From: an uncultured Vibrio sp.
GTDB taxonomy: Bacteria; Pseudomonadota; Gammaproteobacteria; Enterobacterales; Vibrionaceae
Direction: 5' to 3'
Assembly (NCBI GenBank): GCA_947504195.1
Contig: CANNGN010000003.1
Span: 124,001-188,000 of the forward strand
DNA: 64,000 nt
Positions within the stretch are counted from its first letter, which is position 1; the number at the start of each line of letters is the position of its first letter. Made by a program: the position numbers and the translations under genes. A model generated the notes under the pieces. It did not search any database and had not been told where the DNA came from. It saw only the letters and a list, made by a program, of their open reading frames with translations. This document shows positions 9,164 through 17,373 of this stretch, piece after piece.

Positions 9164-9862
9164 TTAAACTCCTAATAACTCTTGTTGTAATGCTTTATTT
9201 TCACGTAAATCATCGCGGCTTATTACTCTATTTATTTCCCCTTTGTCCATCACATAAGCTTGTTTAGCAATGGATAAACAAAAATCTAAATCTTGCTCAG
9301 CAACCAGTATTGAGATGTTATCTTCTTTATTAATGCGTTTTAGAATGCCTGACATTTCATCAATAATAGAGGGTTGAACTCCCTCTGTGGGTTCATCTAG
9401 CAATAGGATTTTCGGTTTTGTTGCTAAGGCTCTAGCTAAGGCTAAGATTTGTTGTTGGCCACCGGATAACCCACCAGCAAGGTCGTTTATTTTTGGAACA
9501 AGAATCGGAAAATCTTCAAGAAGTTTTTCAACTATTTGATGAGCAATATGGCCATTGGCTGCAGCAGCAACAGCTATATTCTCTCTCACTGACATACGAG
9601 GAAAAACATATCGCCCCTGTGGGACATAACCAATGCCTAATTTAGCTCTGCTTGTCGGGGACTTTTCAGCTTTTACACCATCCATTTCTACGTGCCCAGC
9701 CATCGCGGGAATAGTTCCAGTCGCATATCGCATCACGGTTGATTTCCCCACACCGTTTCTGCCTAATAGTGCAACGATCTCACCCTGTTTAACTTCTAAT
9801 GAGATACCTCGGATAATGGTTGTTTTTCCGTACCCTCCTGTTGCATTTAAGATTTTAAACAT
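9164..9862 (-). CDS. UrtE/LivF-like ABC ATPase
   Basis: A 232-residue ABC ATPase of the branched-chain amino acid/urea transporter class. It has Walker A GRNGVGKST, Q-loop region GYVPQGRYVFP, signature LSGGQQQ and Walker B LLLDEPTEGVQPSII. The DEPTEGVQPSII end is typical of UrtE. It pairs with the ATPase half of the neighbouring fusion protein to drive uptake. Its start overlaps the end of the fusion gene by eight bases. Substrate is inferred to be a short amide or urea-like compound from the operon context. Confidence 0.88.
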   Translation of the reverse strand: MFKILNATGGYGKTTIIRGISLEVKQGEIVALLGRNGVGKSTVMRYATGTIPAMAGHVEMDGVKAEKSPTSRAKLGIGYVPQGRYVFPRMSVRENIAVAAAANGHIAHQIVEKLLEDFPILVPKINDLAGGLSGGQQQILALARALATKPKILLLDEPTEGVQPSIIDEMSGILKRINKEDNISILVAEQDLDFCLSIAKQAYVMDKGEINRVISRDDLRENKALQQELLGV

Positions 9863-11669
9863 GCTTTCTTCTCCCTAAATAAACATCAAGTACTCTCTCG
9901 TCTTTACGTAATGATTGAATGTCACCCTCAGCAAATACTTTACCTTGATGAAGTACTGTTACTTCTCCTTCCAACGTGCGTACAAAATCCATATCATGCT
10001 CGACGATGACAACGGTTGTATGTAACGCTAAAATTTTAATTAAAGAAGAGAGTTCTCGAGTTTCTTCTTTGGTCATGCCTGCTGCTGGTTCATCTAAGAA
10101 AATAACTCTAGGAGCTAAACAAAGTACCATGCCGATATCTAACCATTGTTGTTGACCGTGCGAGAGAGCAGAAGCAGCTACATTAGATTGATCTTCGAGT
10201 CCTAACATATTCAATATTTTATGACTGACTCCTAAGGCTTGTTGATTTTGCTTAGTACGTGAATATGCAGCTACCCAAAGATTATCCAGTACTGATAAAT
10301 CACCGAATATTTGAGGTTTTTGGTTTTTCACTCCCATACCATTTTCTACTCGCTCAAAAACAGCTGAATGAGTTATATCAAGATCCCCTAGGTGAACAGA
10401 GCCACTTTCAGGTTTATACATACCAACACAGGTTTTTAGAAATGAACTCTTACCTGCGCCATTGGCCCCAATTAATGAGTAAGGTTTACCTGGAATAAAC
10501 GAGCGATTTACTTTATTGACTGGAATCACTCCACCAAACTTTTTAAATAAATCATTTGTGGATAAGCTTTTGGCTGGGCCAGCTTGTTGTTCGGCTTCTT
10601 TTAGGATTTCTTTTAAGGTATCACCATCAATTTTTACTGGGTTGGTATTACGCGCCGCCGCATTGGGATCAGGAAGGAACCTTTTCCATAAAAGATCTAA
10701 ACTCCCTAAGATGCCATTCTTTAAGAATAATACGAGGAGAATCAATGTTGCTCCTAAGATCAAGGTAGTTTGGCCTCCAGCAGTACCACCTAAAACAAAG
10801 GATAAAATACCAATAGTCAAAGCTCCCACAAAAGGCCCAACCAATGTGCCCAAGCCACCGACCAATACATAAATAGGCGGTAAAAAAGCTTCTTGGATAG
10901 AAAATATTGATGGACTTAAAAAGTTTGACCAGAGTGCATATAGGGTTCCAGCTAAACCTGCAATTGCCCCTGCATAAGTAAAATTAAGCAGTTGATACTT
11001 TCGCACGTCGTAACCAAGTAGCGCAGCTTTCTCCTGGTCTATGCGAATGCAGTCAATAATTCGACCAAAATGGCTACTCATTAAACGACGAGTCACAAAG
11101 TAAAGTATTGAAGCGATGATAATAACGGCCATTAACGCTTGGTTAGGAGCCAAAGGTTCAGCCTCTTCGCCAAAACTAATGATAATGCCAGGAATATTAG
11201 ATAAACCACTATCACCAACAATAGATGCTTCACCTACTTTGAGCTTGAATGGCTGCGCAACCGACCAAAGTAATAATGTAAATGTGTAAGTTAAAATCGT
11301 GCTTTGTAATGCCCCCATGCGGGCATAAAAAATAATATATCCTAATATGACGGCCAGAATTGCCCCAAAAAGAGCGCCAGCAGGTAATGCCCATATGATT
11401 GAGTTACCTGTGGTCGCCGAGAAATTGATTGCTACAATACTGCCAAAGTATCCACCCATTCCATAGAATGCTGTTTGACCTAGGCTTAATAAGCCACCTC
11501 TGCCCCATACGATGTCCAAACTCATTCCCAGTAAACCAAAAATAACCCATGAAGTTGAAACAAAAGCAAGATAAGGATCGATATAATAAGCTGCTATCAA
11601 TGCGAATAAGATTGAAATAGCAGGTAAAGTGATCCCTGCTGATTGATAAATTTTTTCTGATAAAGTCAT
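9855..11669 (-). CDS. fused permease and ATPase (UrtC/LivM plus UrtD/LivG)
   Basis: A 604-residue fusion. Residues about 10-330 form a LivM/UrtC permease with many membrane helices (SLGQTAFYGMGGYFGS; the loop GYDVRKYQLLNFTYAGAIAG). After a polar linker, residues about 365-604 form an ABC ATPase with Walker A GANGAGKSS, signature LSHGQQQ and Walker B VIFLDEPAAGMTKEET. The AGMTxEET tail is typical of UrtD. I place the start at 11669 (MTLSEK), which has TAGGTA seven bases upstream and avoids overlapping the permease gene; an earlier ATG at 11696 is possible. Fusion keeps the permease and its ATPase in one chain. Confidence 0.85.
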   Translation of the reverse strand: MTLSEKIYQSAGITLPAISILFALIAAYYIDPYLAFVSTSWVIFGLLGMSLDIVWGRGGLLSLGQTAFYGMGGYFGSIVAINFSATTGNSIIWALPAGALFGAILAVILGYIIFYARMGALQSTILTYTFTLLLWSVAQPFKLKVGEASIVGDSGLSNIPGIIISFGEEAEPLAPNQALMAVIIIASILYFVTRRLMSSHFGRIIDCIRIDQEKAALLGYDVRKYQLLNFTYAGAIAGLAGTLYALWSNFLSPSIFSIQEAFLPPIYVLVGGLGTLVGPFVGALTIGILSFVLGGTAGGQTTLILGATLILLVLFLKNGILGSLDLLWKRFLPDPNAAARNTNPVKIDGDTLKEILKEAEQQAGPAKSLSTNDLFKKFGGVIPVNKVNRSFIPGKPYSLIGANGAGKSSFLKTCVGMYKPESGSVHLGDLDITHSAVFERVENGMGVKNQKPQIFGDLSVLDNLWVAAYSRTKQNQQALGVSHKILNMLGLEDQSNVAASALSHGQQQWLDIGMVLCLAPRVIFLDEPAAGMTKEETRELSSLIKILALHTTVVIVEHDMDFVRTLEGEVTVLHQGKVFAEGDIQSLRKDERVLDVYLGRRKHV

Positions 11670-11677
11670 ATTGATAC

Positions 11678-12547
11678 CTACAGCTTTCTGCGCCATTTAA
11701 CTGAAACTCCAAACGGGTATAACCAAAGCAATAATGCTGTGATGAGAAAGAAGAAAACTTCACCTATCACTGAGGATAAAAAGCTTGCAGTGATAGAAGC
11801 ACCTCCACCTAGCCCTAGAGCAGTTAACACAGTTCCAGTTAATGCAACTGGTCCAGCAACAACAACGGCTAAGAAAGATTTAACGGCGAACGCTAATCCC
11901 ATTGTTGGAGTAGCAGGGACGAGAGGTAATAATATTGCGCCAGCAAAACCAGCCAAACCACATCCGATAGCAAAAGTCAGTGTATTCACTTTATGTGAGT
12001 CAATCCCTATGGCTTGAGCCATTTGGGGCTGTTGTATTGAGGCACGAGCTTTCATTCCATATACCGTTTTAGTCATTAAGGTATATACAAATAAAAACAT
12101 TAAAGCTGCGATGACTATCATCAATAATCGGTAGCCATCTAAGCTATATTCTCCGATATTAATGCTGAAAGATGGGATAGTGGCAACGCTTGCTGTACTT
12201 GTTCCAAACAACACAACCACTAGTTGCATGAAAAACATACTTAAGCCCCAAGTCGCTAGCATGGTGTCAAATAATCTGCCATAAAGGCGTCTAATAATAA
12301 GCACTTCTACAATTGCTCCCATTAACATGGTAAAAGCAACAGCTAAAGGTATTGATAGTAGATAAGGTACACCCAATTTTGTTAGCGTTAAGGCGGTATA
12401 AGCCCCAATCATTAAAAACTCACTATGGGCAAGATTAATGACTCCCATGAGTCCAAATACAACCGCTAAACCCATTGCAGCTATCAGCAAAATTGAAGCG
12501 CTGGATAATGATGACAGTAACACTGTCATTAGATAGTCGAATTCCAT
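11678..12547 (-). CDS. UrtB/LivH-like ABC permease
   Basis: A 289-residue inner-membrane permease of the LivH/UrtB family with about eight hydrophobic helices. Near the N-terminus it has GLMGVINLAHSEFLMIGAY, the typical LivH stretch. The cytoplasmic loop reads GMKARASIQQPQMAQAIGID, matching the EAA-like loop of this family. It lacks the long extracytoplasmic N-terminal extension of cyanobacterial and many proteobacterial UrtB proteins. It is the second gene of the operon and partners the fused UrtC-UrtD-like protein. Confidence 0.88.
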   Translation of the reverse strand: MEFDYLMTVLLSSLSSASILLIAAMGLAVVFGLMGVINLAHSEFLMIGAYTALTLTKLGVPYLLSIPLAVAFTMLMGAIVEVLIIRRLYGRLFDTMLATWGLSMFFMQLVVVLFGTSTASVATIPSFSINIGEYSLDGYRLLMIVIAALMFLFVYTLMTKTVYGMKARASIQQPQMAQAIGIDSHKVNTLTFAIGCGLAGFAGAILLPLVPATPTMGLAFAVKSFLAVVVAGPVALTGTVLTALGLGGGASITASFLSSVIGEVFFFLITALLLWLYPFGVSVKWRRKL

Positions 12548-12572
12548 AACTTTTCTCTCAAAAAGTGAAGAA

Positions 12573-12596
12573 ATACACTCTCTTATGAGAGTGTAT
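12573..12596 (-). terminator. intercistronic hairpin after the binding-protein gene
   Basis: A perfect 10-base inverted repeat, ATACACTCTC-TTAT-GAGAGTGTAT, in the 120-base gap between the binding-protein gene and the permease gene. There is only a weak T run after it on the minus strand. Such hairpins commonly stabilise or partly terminate the abundant binding-protein message so that less membrane component is made. Confidence 0.55.
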
Positions 12597-12667
12597 ACAA
12601 TACTGATTACACTAATTAACTAATCTAGTTTGCTTGTTAGAGTAATTGGTAGAGTGATCAGTAAACA

Positions 12668-13876
12668 CTAAGCTTCTGGAGTGAAATGCCCTACTAATTT
12701 AGGGTTGCTGATAAGGTCACACGTTTCGTTTTCATAACTAGGTGCAATTGCATCAAATGTTTTTATAATGTCGAAACCATAGTTATCATCACCAACCGCA
12801 ATGTAAGTATTTTGTTTTACATGATGAGATCCTGGTTCAACGCTGACAAAGCCATTGGGGCCTTTGAAGTTAATATCGCCACTTTCCATAGCGGCATAAA
12901 CAGGCTTAGATTTGAAAGAACCTGATTTTTCTATCGCCTTAGCCCATAAGTGCACTGCATTCCATGCTGTCACCGCTTCTGGCGAAATAGTTTGTCCTTC
13001 ACCATAAGCTTTGCTCCATTTATCTAGGAAGGCCTTATTTTCTGGGTTATCTAAACTTGAAAAGTAGACATGACTTGAAACGATTCCTTCACTCGCTTTA
13101 GGTGTTAGTAATACTTGCTCATTTGCAGTACTGTAGTTTGAAGAAACAACAGGAATATTTTCTTTTAAGCCTGCAGAAGAAAATTGCTCTAAGAATCCCA
13201 CTTGATTAGGACCGACTGGAATAGCAACAACGAAATCAGGTTTTGCTTTTTGAATTTTTTGAATAGTAGGAGCATAGTCTGTCACAGTCAGAGCAAGGAA
13301 TTCTTCTCCGACAACTTCACCCCCAAACTGTTTTGCGTACTCGTGGTACCAAAGTGCTGAGATAGTGCCGTAGTTATAATCGGGTGCCATAATATACATT
13401 TTTGGCCCGTATTCTTTTATTGCCCATTCAACCAACGGTTTTATTTGCTGGGAAGCAGAAGGACTTACTACAAATGTTTGTTTGTCACATGCTCCACCTT
13501 CATAAAGCGTACTATAGAAGTAAGGAACATCAGCTTTTCTAAAAATTGGGCGAATAGCTTCACGAGACGAACTTGTCATGCCTCCGAACACTGCAACTGG
13601 TCTATCCTTTAACACGGTTGTATTAGCATATTGAGTATATTTACTTAGCTCTGATTGTGTATCATAAGTAATCAATTTCAGCTTTTCACCCAGTAACCCT
13701 CCTTCTGCGTTAATGTCATCAATAGCTAATTTAACAGCATTGCTTTGCATGACACCAAAGATACTAAAGCTTCCTGTAATATCATAAATAGCACTGACTT
13801 TAATTTCAGCAAAAGCTGAATTCATTCCTAAGATTGCGCTACATAAAAATGCCCTTTTGACTATATTTTTTTTCAT
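12668..13876 (-). CDS. amide/urea-type ABC periplasmic binding protein (UrtA/FmdD-like)
   Basis: A 402-residue exported binding protein. The signal peptide is MKKNIVKRAFLCSAILGMNS followed by AFA, with cleavage before EIKV. The mature part shows AIYDITGSFSIFG, AIDDINAEGGLLGEKL, FGGMTSSSREAIRP and STLYEGGACDKQTF, features shared with UrtA, FmdD and AmiC. It is the first gene of the operon and follows a leader with promoter and terminator. Relation to the cytoplasmic AmiC-like protein at 6468-7622 suggests both bind short amides or urea-like ligands. The exact ligand cannot be read. Confidence 0.87.
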   Translation of the reverse strand: MKKNIVKRAFLCSAILGMNSAFAEIKVSAIYDITGSFSIFGVMQSNAVKLAIDDINAEGGLLGEKLKLITYDTQSELSKYTQYANTTVLKDRPVAVFGGMTSSSREAIRPIFRKADVPYFYSTLYEGGACDKQTFVVSPSASQQIKPLVEWAIKEYGPKMYIMAPDYNYGTISALWYHEYAKQFGGEVVGEEFLALTVTDYAPTIQKIQKAKPDFVVAIPVGPNQVGFLEQFSSAGLKENIPVVSSNYSTANEQVLLTPKASEGIVSSHVYFSSLDNPENKAFLDKWSKAYGEGQTISPEAVTAWNAVHLWAKAIEKSGSFKSKPVYAAMESGDINFKGPNGFVSVEPGSHHVKQNTYIAVGDDNYGFDIIKTFDAIAPSYENETCDLISNPKLVGHFTPEA

Positions 13877-13916
13877 TACTTATTTCCCTTTTTCGGCAGA
13901 ACCGTAAATTTAAAGC

Positions 13917-13979
13917 AAAAAAAAACGCAGCTGAATAAAGCAGAAATCTATAAAAAATTTCTTATTTATTCAGCTGCGT
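13917..13979 (-). terminator. leader terminator of the amide operon (antitermination target)
   Basis: Arms 13925-13939 and 13965-13979 are exact 15-base reverse complements (ACGCAGCTGAATAAA and its complement). An inner AGAAAT/ATTTCT pairing extends the hairpin, and nine T residues follow on the minus strand. This is a textbook intrinsic terminator, placed between the promoter at 14030-14058 and the first codon at 13876. An alternative small hairpin (TCAGC, loop GACGCA, GCTGA) uses the same left arm and would exclude the terminator. That is the expected logic for AmiR-type ANTAR control; the alternative hairpin is an inference. Confidence 0.85.
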
Positions 13980-14029
13980 CGCTGATAATTCGTACTTAAT
14001 TTAGTTATTAAATAAACTAAGTGTTATAA

Positions 14030-14058
14030 GTTATATCTCACTTAAAATAATTAAGCAA
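14030..14058 (-). promoter_or_regulatory. sigma-70-type promoter of the amide operon
   Basis: On the minus strand TTGCTT (-35, 14053-14058), a 17-base spacer and TATAAC (-10, 14030-14035). Transcription would begin near 14023 and give a leader of roughly 145 bases containing the terminator at 13917-13979. The -10 matches five of six consensus bases. Confidence 0.55.
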
Positions 14059-14120
14059 CTATAATATTTTATATATATTCGCCTATTTAGCGGCGAGATT
14101 TGTCAGTCTTTTTAAAATAT

Positions 14121-14390
14121 TCACGACTTTTTAGTTAGCTTGTCACAGCCTTGTATATTGTGTCTTTGCTTGATACATTCGGGAATATTATAAGATACTA
14201 AAATAGTATTATCGGCATCTTTTGAAATTATTAATTTTTGTGGAACATCGATCGCAACCTATTGTTCACACTGCATAAATGGAGCGCCAACGTTTGGGTT
14301 TAAAAAATCAACACTTCTGTTTCTATTAATTTTAGACCAACGCTTTTGGCATTTTTTTGATGGCCTATCAGAGTGAACAGAGTCAGACAT
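14121..14390 (-). pseudogene. DUF302-family protein remnant with an internal stop
   Basis: The frame starts at an ATG at 14390 and reads to a TGA at 14121, interrupted by a TAG at 14259-14261 (codon 44). Both halves fit one DUF302-type domain: NPNVGAPFMQCEQ, stop, then VAIDVPQKLIISKDADNTIL and VSYNIPECIKQRHNIQGCDK. In intact members this continues as MQCxQxxAIDLPxK. The usual signal peptide and first half are missing and the N-terminus looks unrelated. I take it as a decayed fragment. Intact DUF302 proteins are small periplasmic proteins of uncertain role. Confidence 0.65.
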
Positions 14391-14630
14391 TTTTCCACTA
14401 AATTTTTGTAAAAAGATCTGCTGTTTTTTCAACAGAGTTGTGACTTCTCATCGAAACGAGATCTTCTAAAGCATGACTACAGATAGTGTGCGATAGTTCA
14501 GGTTTTGAAAGACACCAAATTCAAACATGGACACCGTTATAACCACCATTTGGACACCTGTAGTAGTACGTTAAATTTGGTCACTTCGTTAGAGGTCATA
14601 TCATCACCTTATAAATTAATAGGCGACACT

Positions 14631-14711
14631 ATGAAAAAACGTACAAGACAACTATTTAACCCAGAATTTAAGTTAGAAGCAGCACAACTTGTTCTGAATC
14701 GGAGCCCATAA
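14631..14711 (+). pseudogene. IS3-family transposase OrfA N-terminal remnant
   Basis: A short frame begins MKKRTRQLFNPEFKLEAAQL and stops after 26 residues. RTRxxFxPEFKLEAAQLV is the start of the helix-turn-helix of IS3-family OrfA proteins. The rest of the transposase is missing. The sequence before it (from about 14540) may be the left end of the element. It marks an old insertion next to the 3' end of the cobalamin operon. Confidence 0.65.
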
Positions 14712-14853
14712 TTGCCTCTCTGACTCGGATAGAGATAGGCCAACCAACTCTCTTTCTCTCATTGTTTAAGCCCAAGATCGAGAATGGCATCGAACTACAC
14801 AAACGGATACAAACCATCTAATGAGCACTACTGCCAATCCTTAATCTCTGGTA

Positions 14854-15228
14854 TCAAACATTGTACCCCGAGGCGAGCAGCAGCTCTCTCTCATGTTTAA
14901 GGAGTGCTGCTCTGTCATCAATGATTTCTGAAAGCACTTGGCGTGGTGCCGCTGCTACCGATTTATATTCTTCAAACGAATCAACATCACTAATCTTCAA
15001 AAACAAACCACTGATATAATTGCGCGCATCGCAAGTGCTCTCTTGAGATTTAAAATACTCAACACCCTGAGCCGCTTCTCGTATTTCAACTAGTAATTCT
15101 TTAGGGCTACTTTCGCACGCAATGGCCGTATAGTTATCAAGCACACGCTTTGCAAATATCAATTCACTCAACGGAATATCGCGACCACTCTCAATCAACT
15201 CAAGACTCAAGGTTTTATTTGCGGACAT
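14854..15228 (-). CDS. conserved-looking hypothetical protein, 124 residues
   Basis: A 124-residue soluble, acidic, mostly helical protein starting at an ATG with AGAGGA just upstream. It opens with LSLELIESGRDIPLSELIFA and continues with IACESSPKELLVEI and ISDVDSFEEY. No signal peptide, membrane segment or known catalytic motif is visible. It lies 250 bases downstream of cbiX on the same strand, after a gap with no obvious strong terminator, so it could be the last gene of the cobalamin operon or a separate unit. I do not recognise a family. Confidence 0.6.
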   Translation of the reverse strand: MSANKTLSLELIESGRDIPLSELIFAKRVLDNYTAIACESSPKELLVEIREAAQGVEYFKSQESTCDARNYISGLFLKISDVDSFEEYKSVAAAPRQVLSEIIDDRAALLKHERELLLASGYNV

Positions 15229-15479
15229 TTTTTCCTCTAATACTTATTCATTTCATTAAGATGCAAGTTTATTTCAATAAGAGCTTTTGCGGAAGAATTT
15301 AGTGTGAGACCACTGACTACATTTTTTAAAATCTAAAGATTTAAAGAAAATGGTGAGCTATCCGAATGTTTTTCAGTTCTAGCATTCAGTAGTGGGCTCG
15401 ATTTCAATGTGAGAAACTGAATACAACTAGATAGGCGACACCCGTAACCAAGTACCGCCCTCCGGAGCTTCACATCTTA

Positions 15480-16628
15480 TTACCTATGTGCTAGCGGCTG
15501 ACCTTGAACGCCATTTTCAATACGCTCACTTTCTTCATCGAGCAAGGACTGAGGGAACTGGCTCATAAAGCAATGGCAAATTCCTTCCCCAATCATCGTT
15601 CGTGGGCCAAGTGGGTGTGTAATATGCTTATAAACCCCATGGCTATGTGGCTCTGTATGAGCATGTTCATGTTGATGACTGTGCGAGTGGTCATGCGCGT
15701 GGCTGTGTGAATGGCCATGATGATGAGCAGGATGGTGTTGATGATCATGCGTCTCCGGATCTTTATATTCAGCATGGTGATGGTGCACATCCACCTCCCC
15801 TGCTGCTAATCGTCGTTTGAAGGTCGTCATTAAGTCTTCATCAACGACCTTATCATCCATGATATTACGTACACGTACTTCAAAAGCATCAATCACTTTT
15901 TTATGGTCGCGTAAATATGGCGTATTAATAAACTCAACATCTGGATTTTCACCTGCTACTTTATTGATGTACCCGGTAATTCGTTTAATTAATCGACCAG
16001 TAAACAGAAAATAAGGTGCAACCACAATACGTTTATATCCTAGCTTCAACAATTGTTCTAAGCCCACACCAACCGATGGATAAGTCACTCCTGAATACAC
16101 GGTGTCAGCCCATCCAAAGCCCATATTTTCACTCACAATACGAGTTAATTTAGCGACTTCCGCATTGGCTTCTGTATCTGAGGTTCCGCGCCCCACCACC
16201 ACTAACATGGTGTCGTACAAATCTGCTGGAGGGTTATCCGCATTGAGCCCTAAAGACTCATAAATACGCGCCTGAAAAGCATCAATCATGGGATCTTGCA
16301 AGCCTAGCTCTTTCCCATAAGTCACCGTTAAGCCTTCATTTTTTTCTTCATAAGTAGTCAACACTGAGGGAATATCATTTTTAGCATGCGTTGCGGCAAA
16401 CAACATACCTGGCACCGCATAAATATGCTCAACACCCTGTTCAATTAAGCGATTTAATCCCATATGAATATTAGGTGCAGAATACTCTAAAAAGCCATAC
16501 TCAATGGGGATCTCAGGAAAACGTTTTTTTAAGCCTTCGGCGACCAGTGAAAACTCGACTTCAGCGTCTTTATCTCGGCTACCATGGCCGCACACCATGA
16601 TCCCTTTTTTAGTTGATTGTGTACTCAT
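15480..16628 (-). CDS. cbiX: sirohydrochlorin cobaltochelatase, long form with His-rich segment
   Basis: A 382-residue long CbiX. Two chelatase half-domains are visible: the first near residues 8-125 with VCGHGSRDKDAE and VPGMLFAATHAKNDIP, the second about 140-260 with VVVGRGTSDTEANAE and VVAPYFLFTGRLIKRI. CbiX inserts cobalt into sirohydrochlorin at the start of the early-cobalt (anaerobic) B12 route. After residue about 285 there is a very histidine-rich segment (HHHHAEY; HHHGHSHSHAHDHSHSH), likely for metal storage or delivery. The C-terminus has a Cys-His-Cys motif (GICHCF). It is the last clear gene of the operon, 85 bases after bluB. Confidence 0.92.
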   Translation of the reverse strand: MSTQSTKKGIMVCGHGSRDKDAEVEFSLVAEGLKKRFPEIPIEYGFLEYSAPNIHMGLNRLIEQGVEHIYAVPGMLFAATHAKNDIPSVLTTYEEKNEGLTVTYGKELGLQDPMIDAFQARIYESLGLNADNPPADLYDTMLVVVGRGTSDTEANAEVAKLTRIVSENMGFGWADTVYSGVTYPSVGVGLEQLLKLGYKRIVVAPYFLFTGRLIKRITGYINKVAGENPDVEFINTPYLRDHKKVIDAFEVRVRNIMDDKVVDEDLMTTFKRRLAAGEVDVHHHHAEYKDPETHDHQHHPAHHHGHSHSHAHDHSHSHQHEHAHTEPHSHGVYKHITHPLGPRTMIGEGICHCFMSQFPQSLLDEESERIENGVQGQPLAHR

Positions 16629-16713
16629 TTGATTCCTTTTTATAAATAATGAAATAGTTTAAAACAGTATCAAGCAATAACTTGCAGTATTCATATAAGC
16701 ATGACGGTTTAAC

Positions 16714-17373
16714 CTACTTACAATTCTTGTTGGGCCAATAGTTATCATATAAAAAAGATTCAATAGGCGCTGCCTGCGCCCAATTCTCTTCAATTAACAT
16801 CGGCTTTTCATAAAACTTTTCAACATGGCCAATACATAAAATAGCGACTGGGCGACTATCTGCTGGCATGTTTAACAATTGTGCTAATGCAATCGGGTCA
16901 AACAAAGACACCCAACCCAAGCCAATTCCTTCAGCTCGAGCAGCTAACCACATATTTTGAATAGCACAGGATACTGAGGCGAGATCCATATCCGGCATCG
17001 AACGACGTCCAAAAATATGTTTTTCACGCCCTTCAGGTAAAGCTACTACGACCAGTTCAGCACACTCTAAAATGCCTTCTACCTTTAATTTTAAAAATTC
17101 ACTTTTACGATCACCTAATAATTCAGCAGTCGTATTTCTCTCGCGCTCGACTAAGGCTTTTATTGCATTTTTTAAAATATCATCGGATATACGCAAAAAA
17201 CGCCATGGCTGCATTAAACCAACACTTGGAGCTTGATTGGCAACGGTTAACAAACGCAATAACAAACCGGGCTCTAATGGTTGATTATTGAAATGGCGTA
17301 TATCTCGACGCTCTTTGATCACTCGATAAACCGCATCTTTTTCAAGGTCGCTATAACTATGCTGGCTTTTCAT
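16714..17373 (-). CDS. bluB: 5,6-dimethylbenzimidazole synthase
   Basis: A 219-residue BluB of the nitroreductase-like flavoprotein family. Signature stretches are YRVIKERRDIRHF near the N-terminus, NQAPSVGLMQPWRFLRI, and later EGIGLGWVSLFDP. BluB uses oxygen to cut reduced FMN and make the lower ligand of cobalamin. Its presence shows that this strain can make true B12 with dimethylbenzimidazole and needs oxygen for that step. The start shares base 17373 with the cobN stop, so the two are translationally coupled. Confidence 0.93.
   Translation of the reverse strand: MKSQHSYSDLEKDAVYRVIKERRDIRHFNNQPLEPGLLLRLLTVANQAPSVGLMQPWRFLRISDDILKNAIKALVERERNTTAELLGDRKSEFLKLKVEGILECAELVVVALPEGREKHIFGRRSMPDMDLASVSCAIQNMWLAARAEGIGLGWVSLFDPIALAQLLNMPADSRPVAILCIGHVEKFYEKPMLIEENWAQAAPIESFLYDNYWPNKNCK

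Noticed and set aside
13980..14100. A sigma-54 promoter for the amide operon
   Set aside because: No GG-N10-GC element with proper flanks is present; a sigma-70-type TTGCTT-17-TATAAC pair fits better.
14505..14711. A 68-residue gene starting at 14505
   Set aside because: Only the last 26 residues, from the ATG at 14631, show similarity (IS3 OrfA); the upstream part is probably the end of the IS element read by chance.
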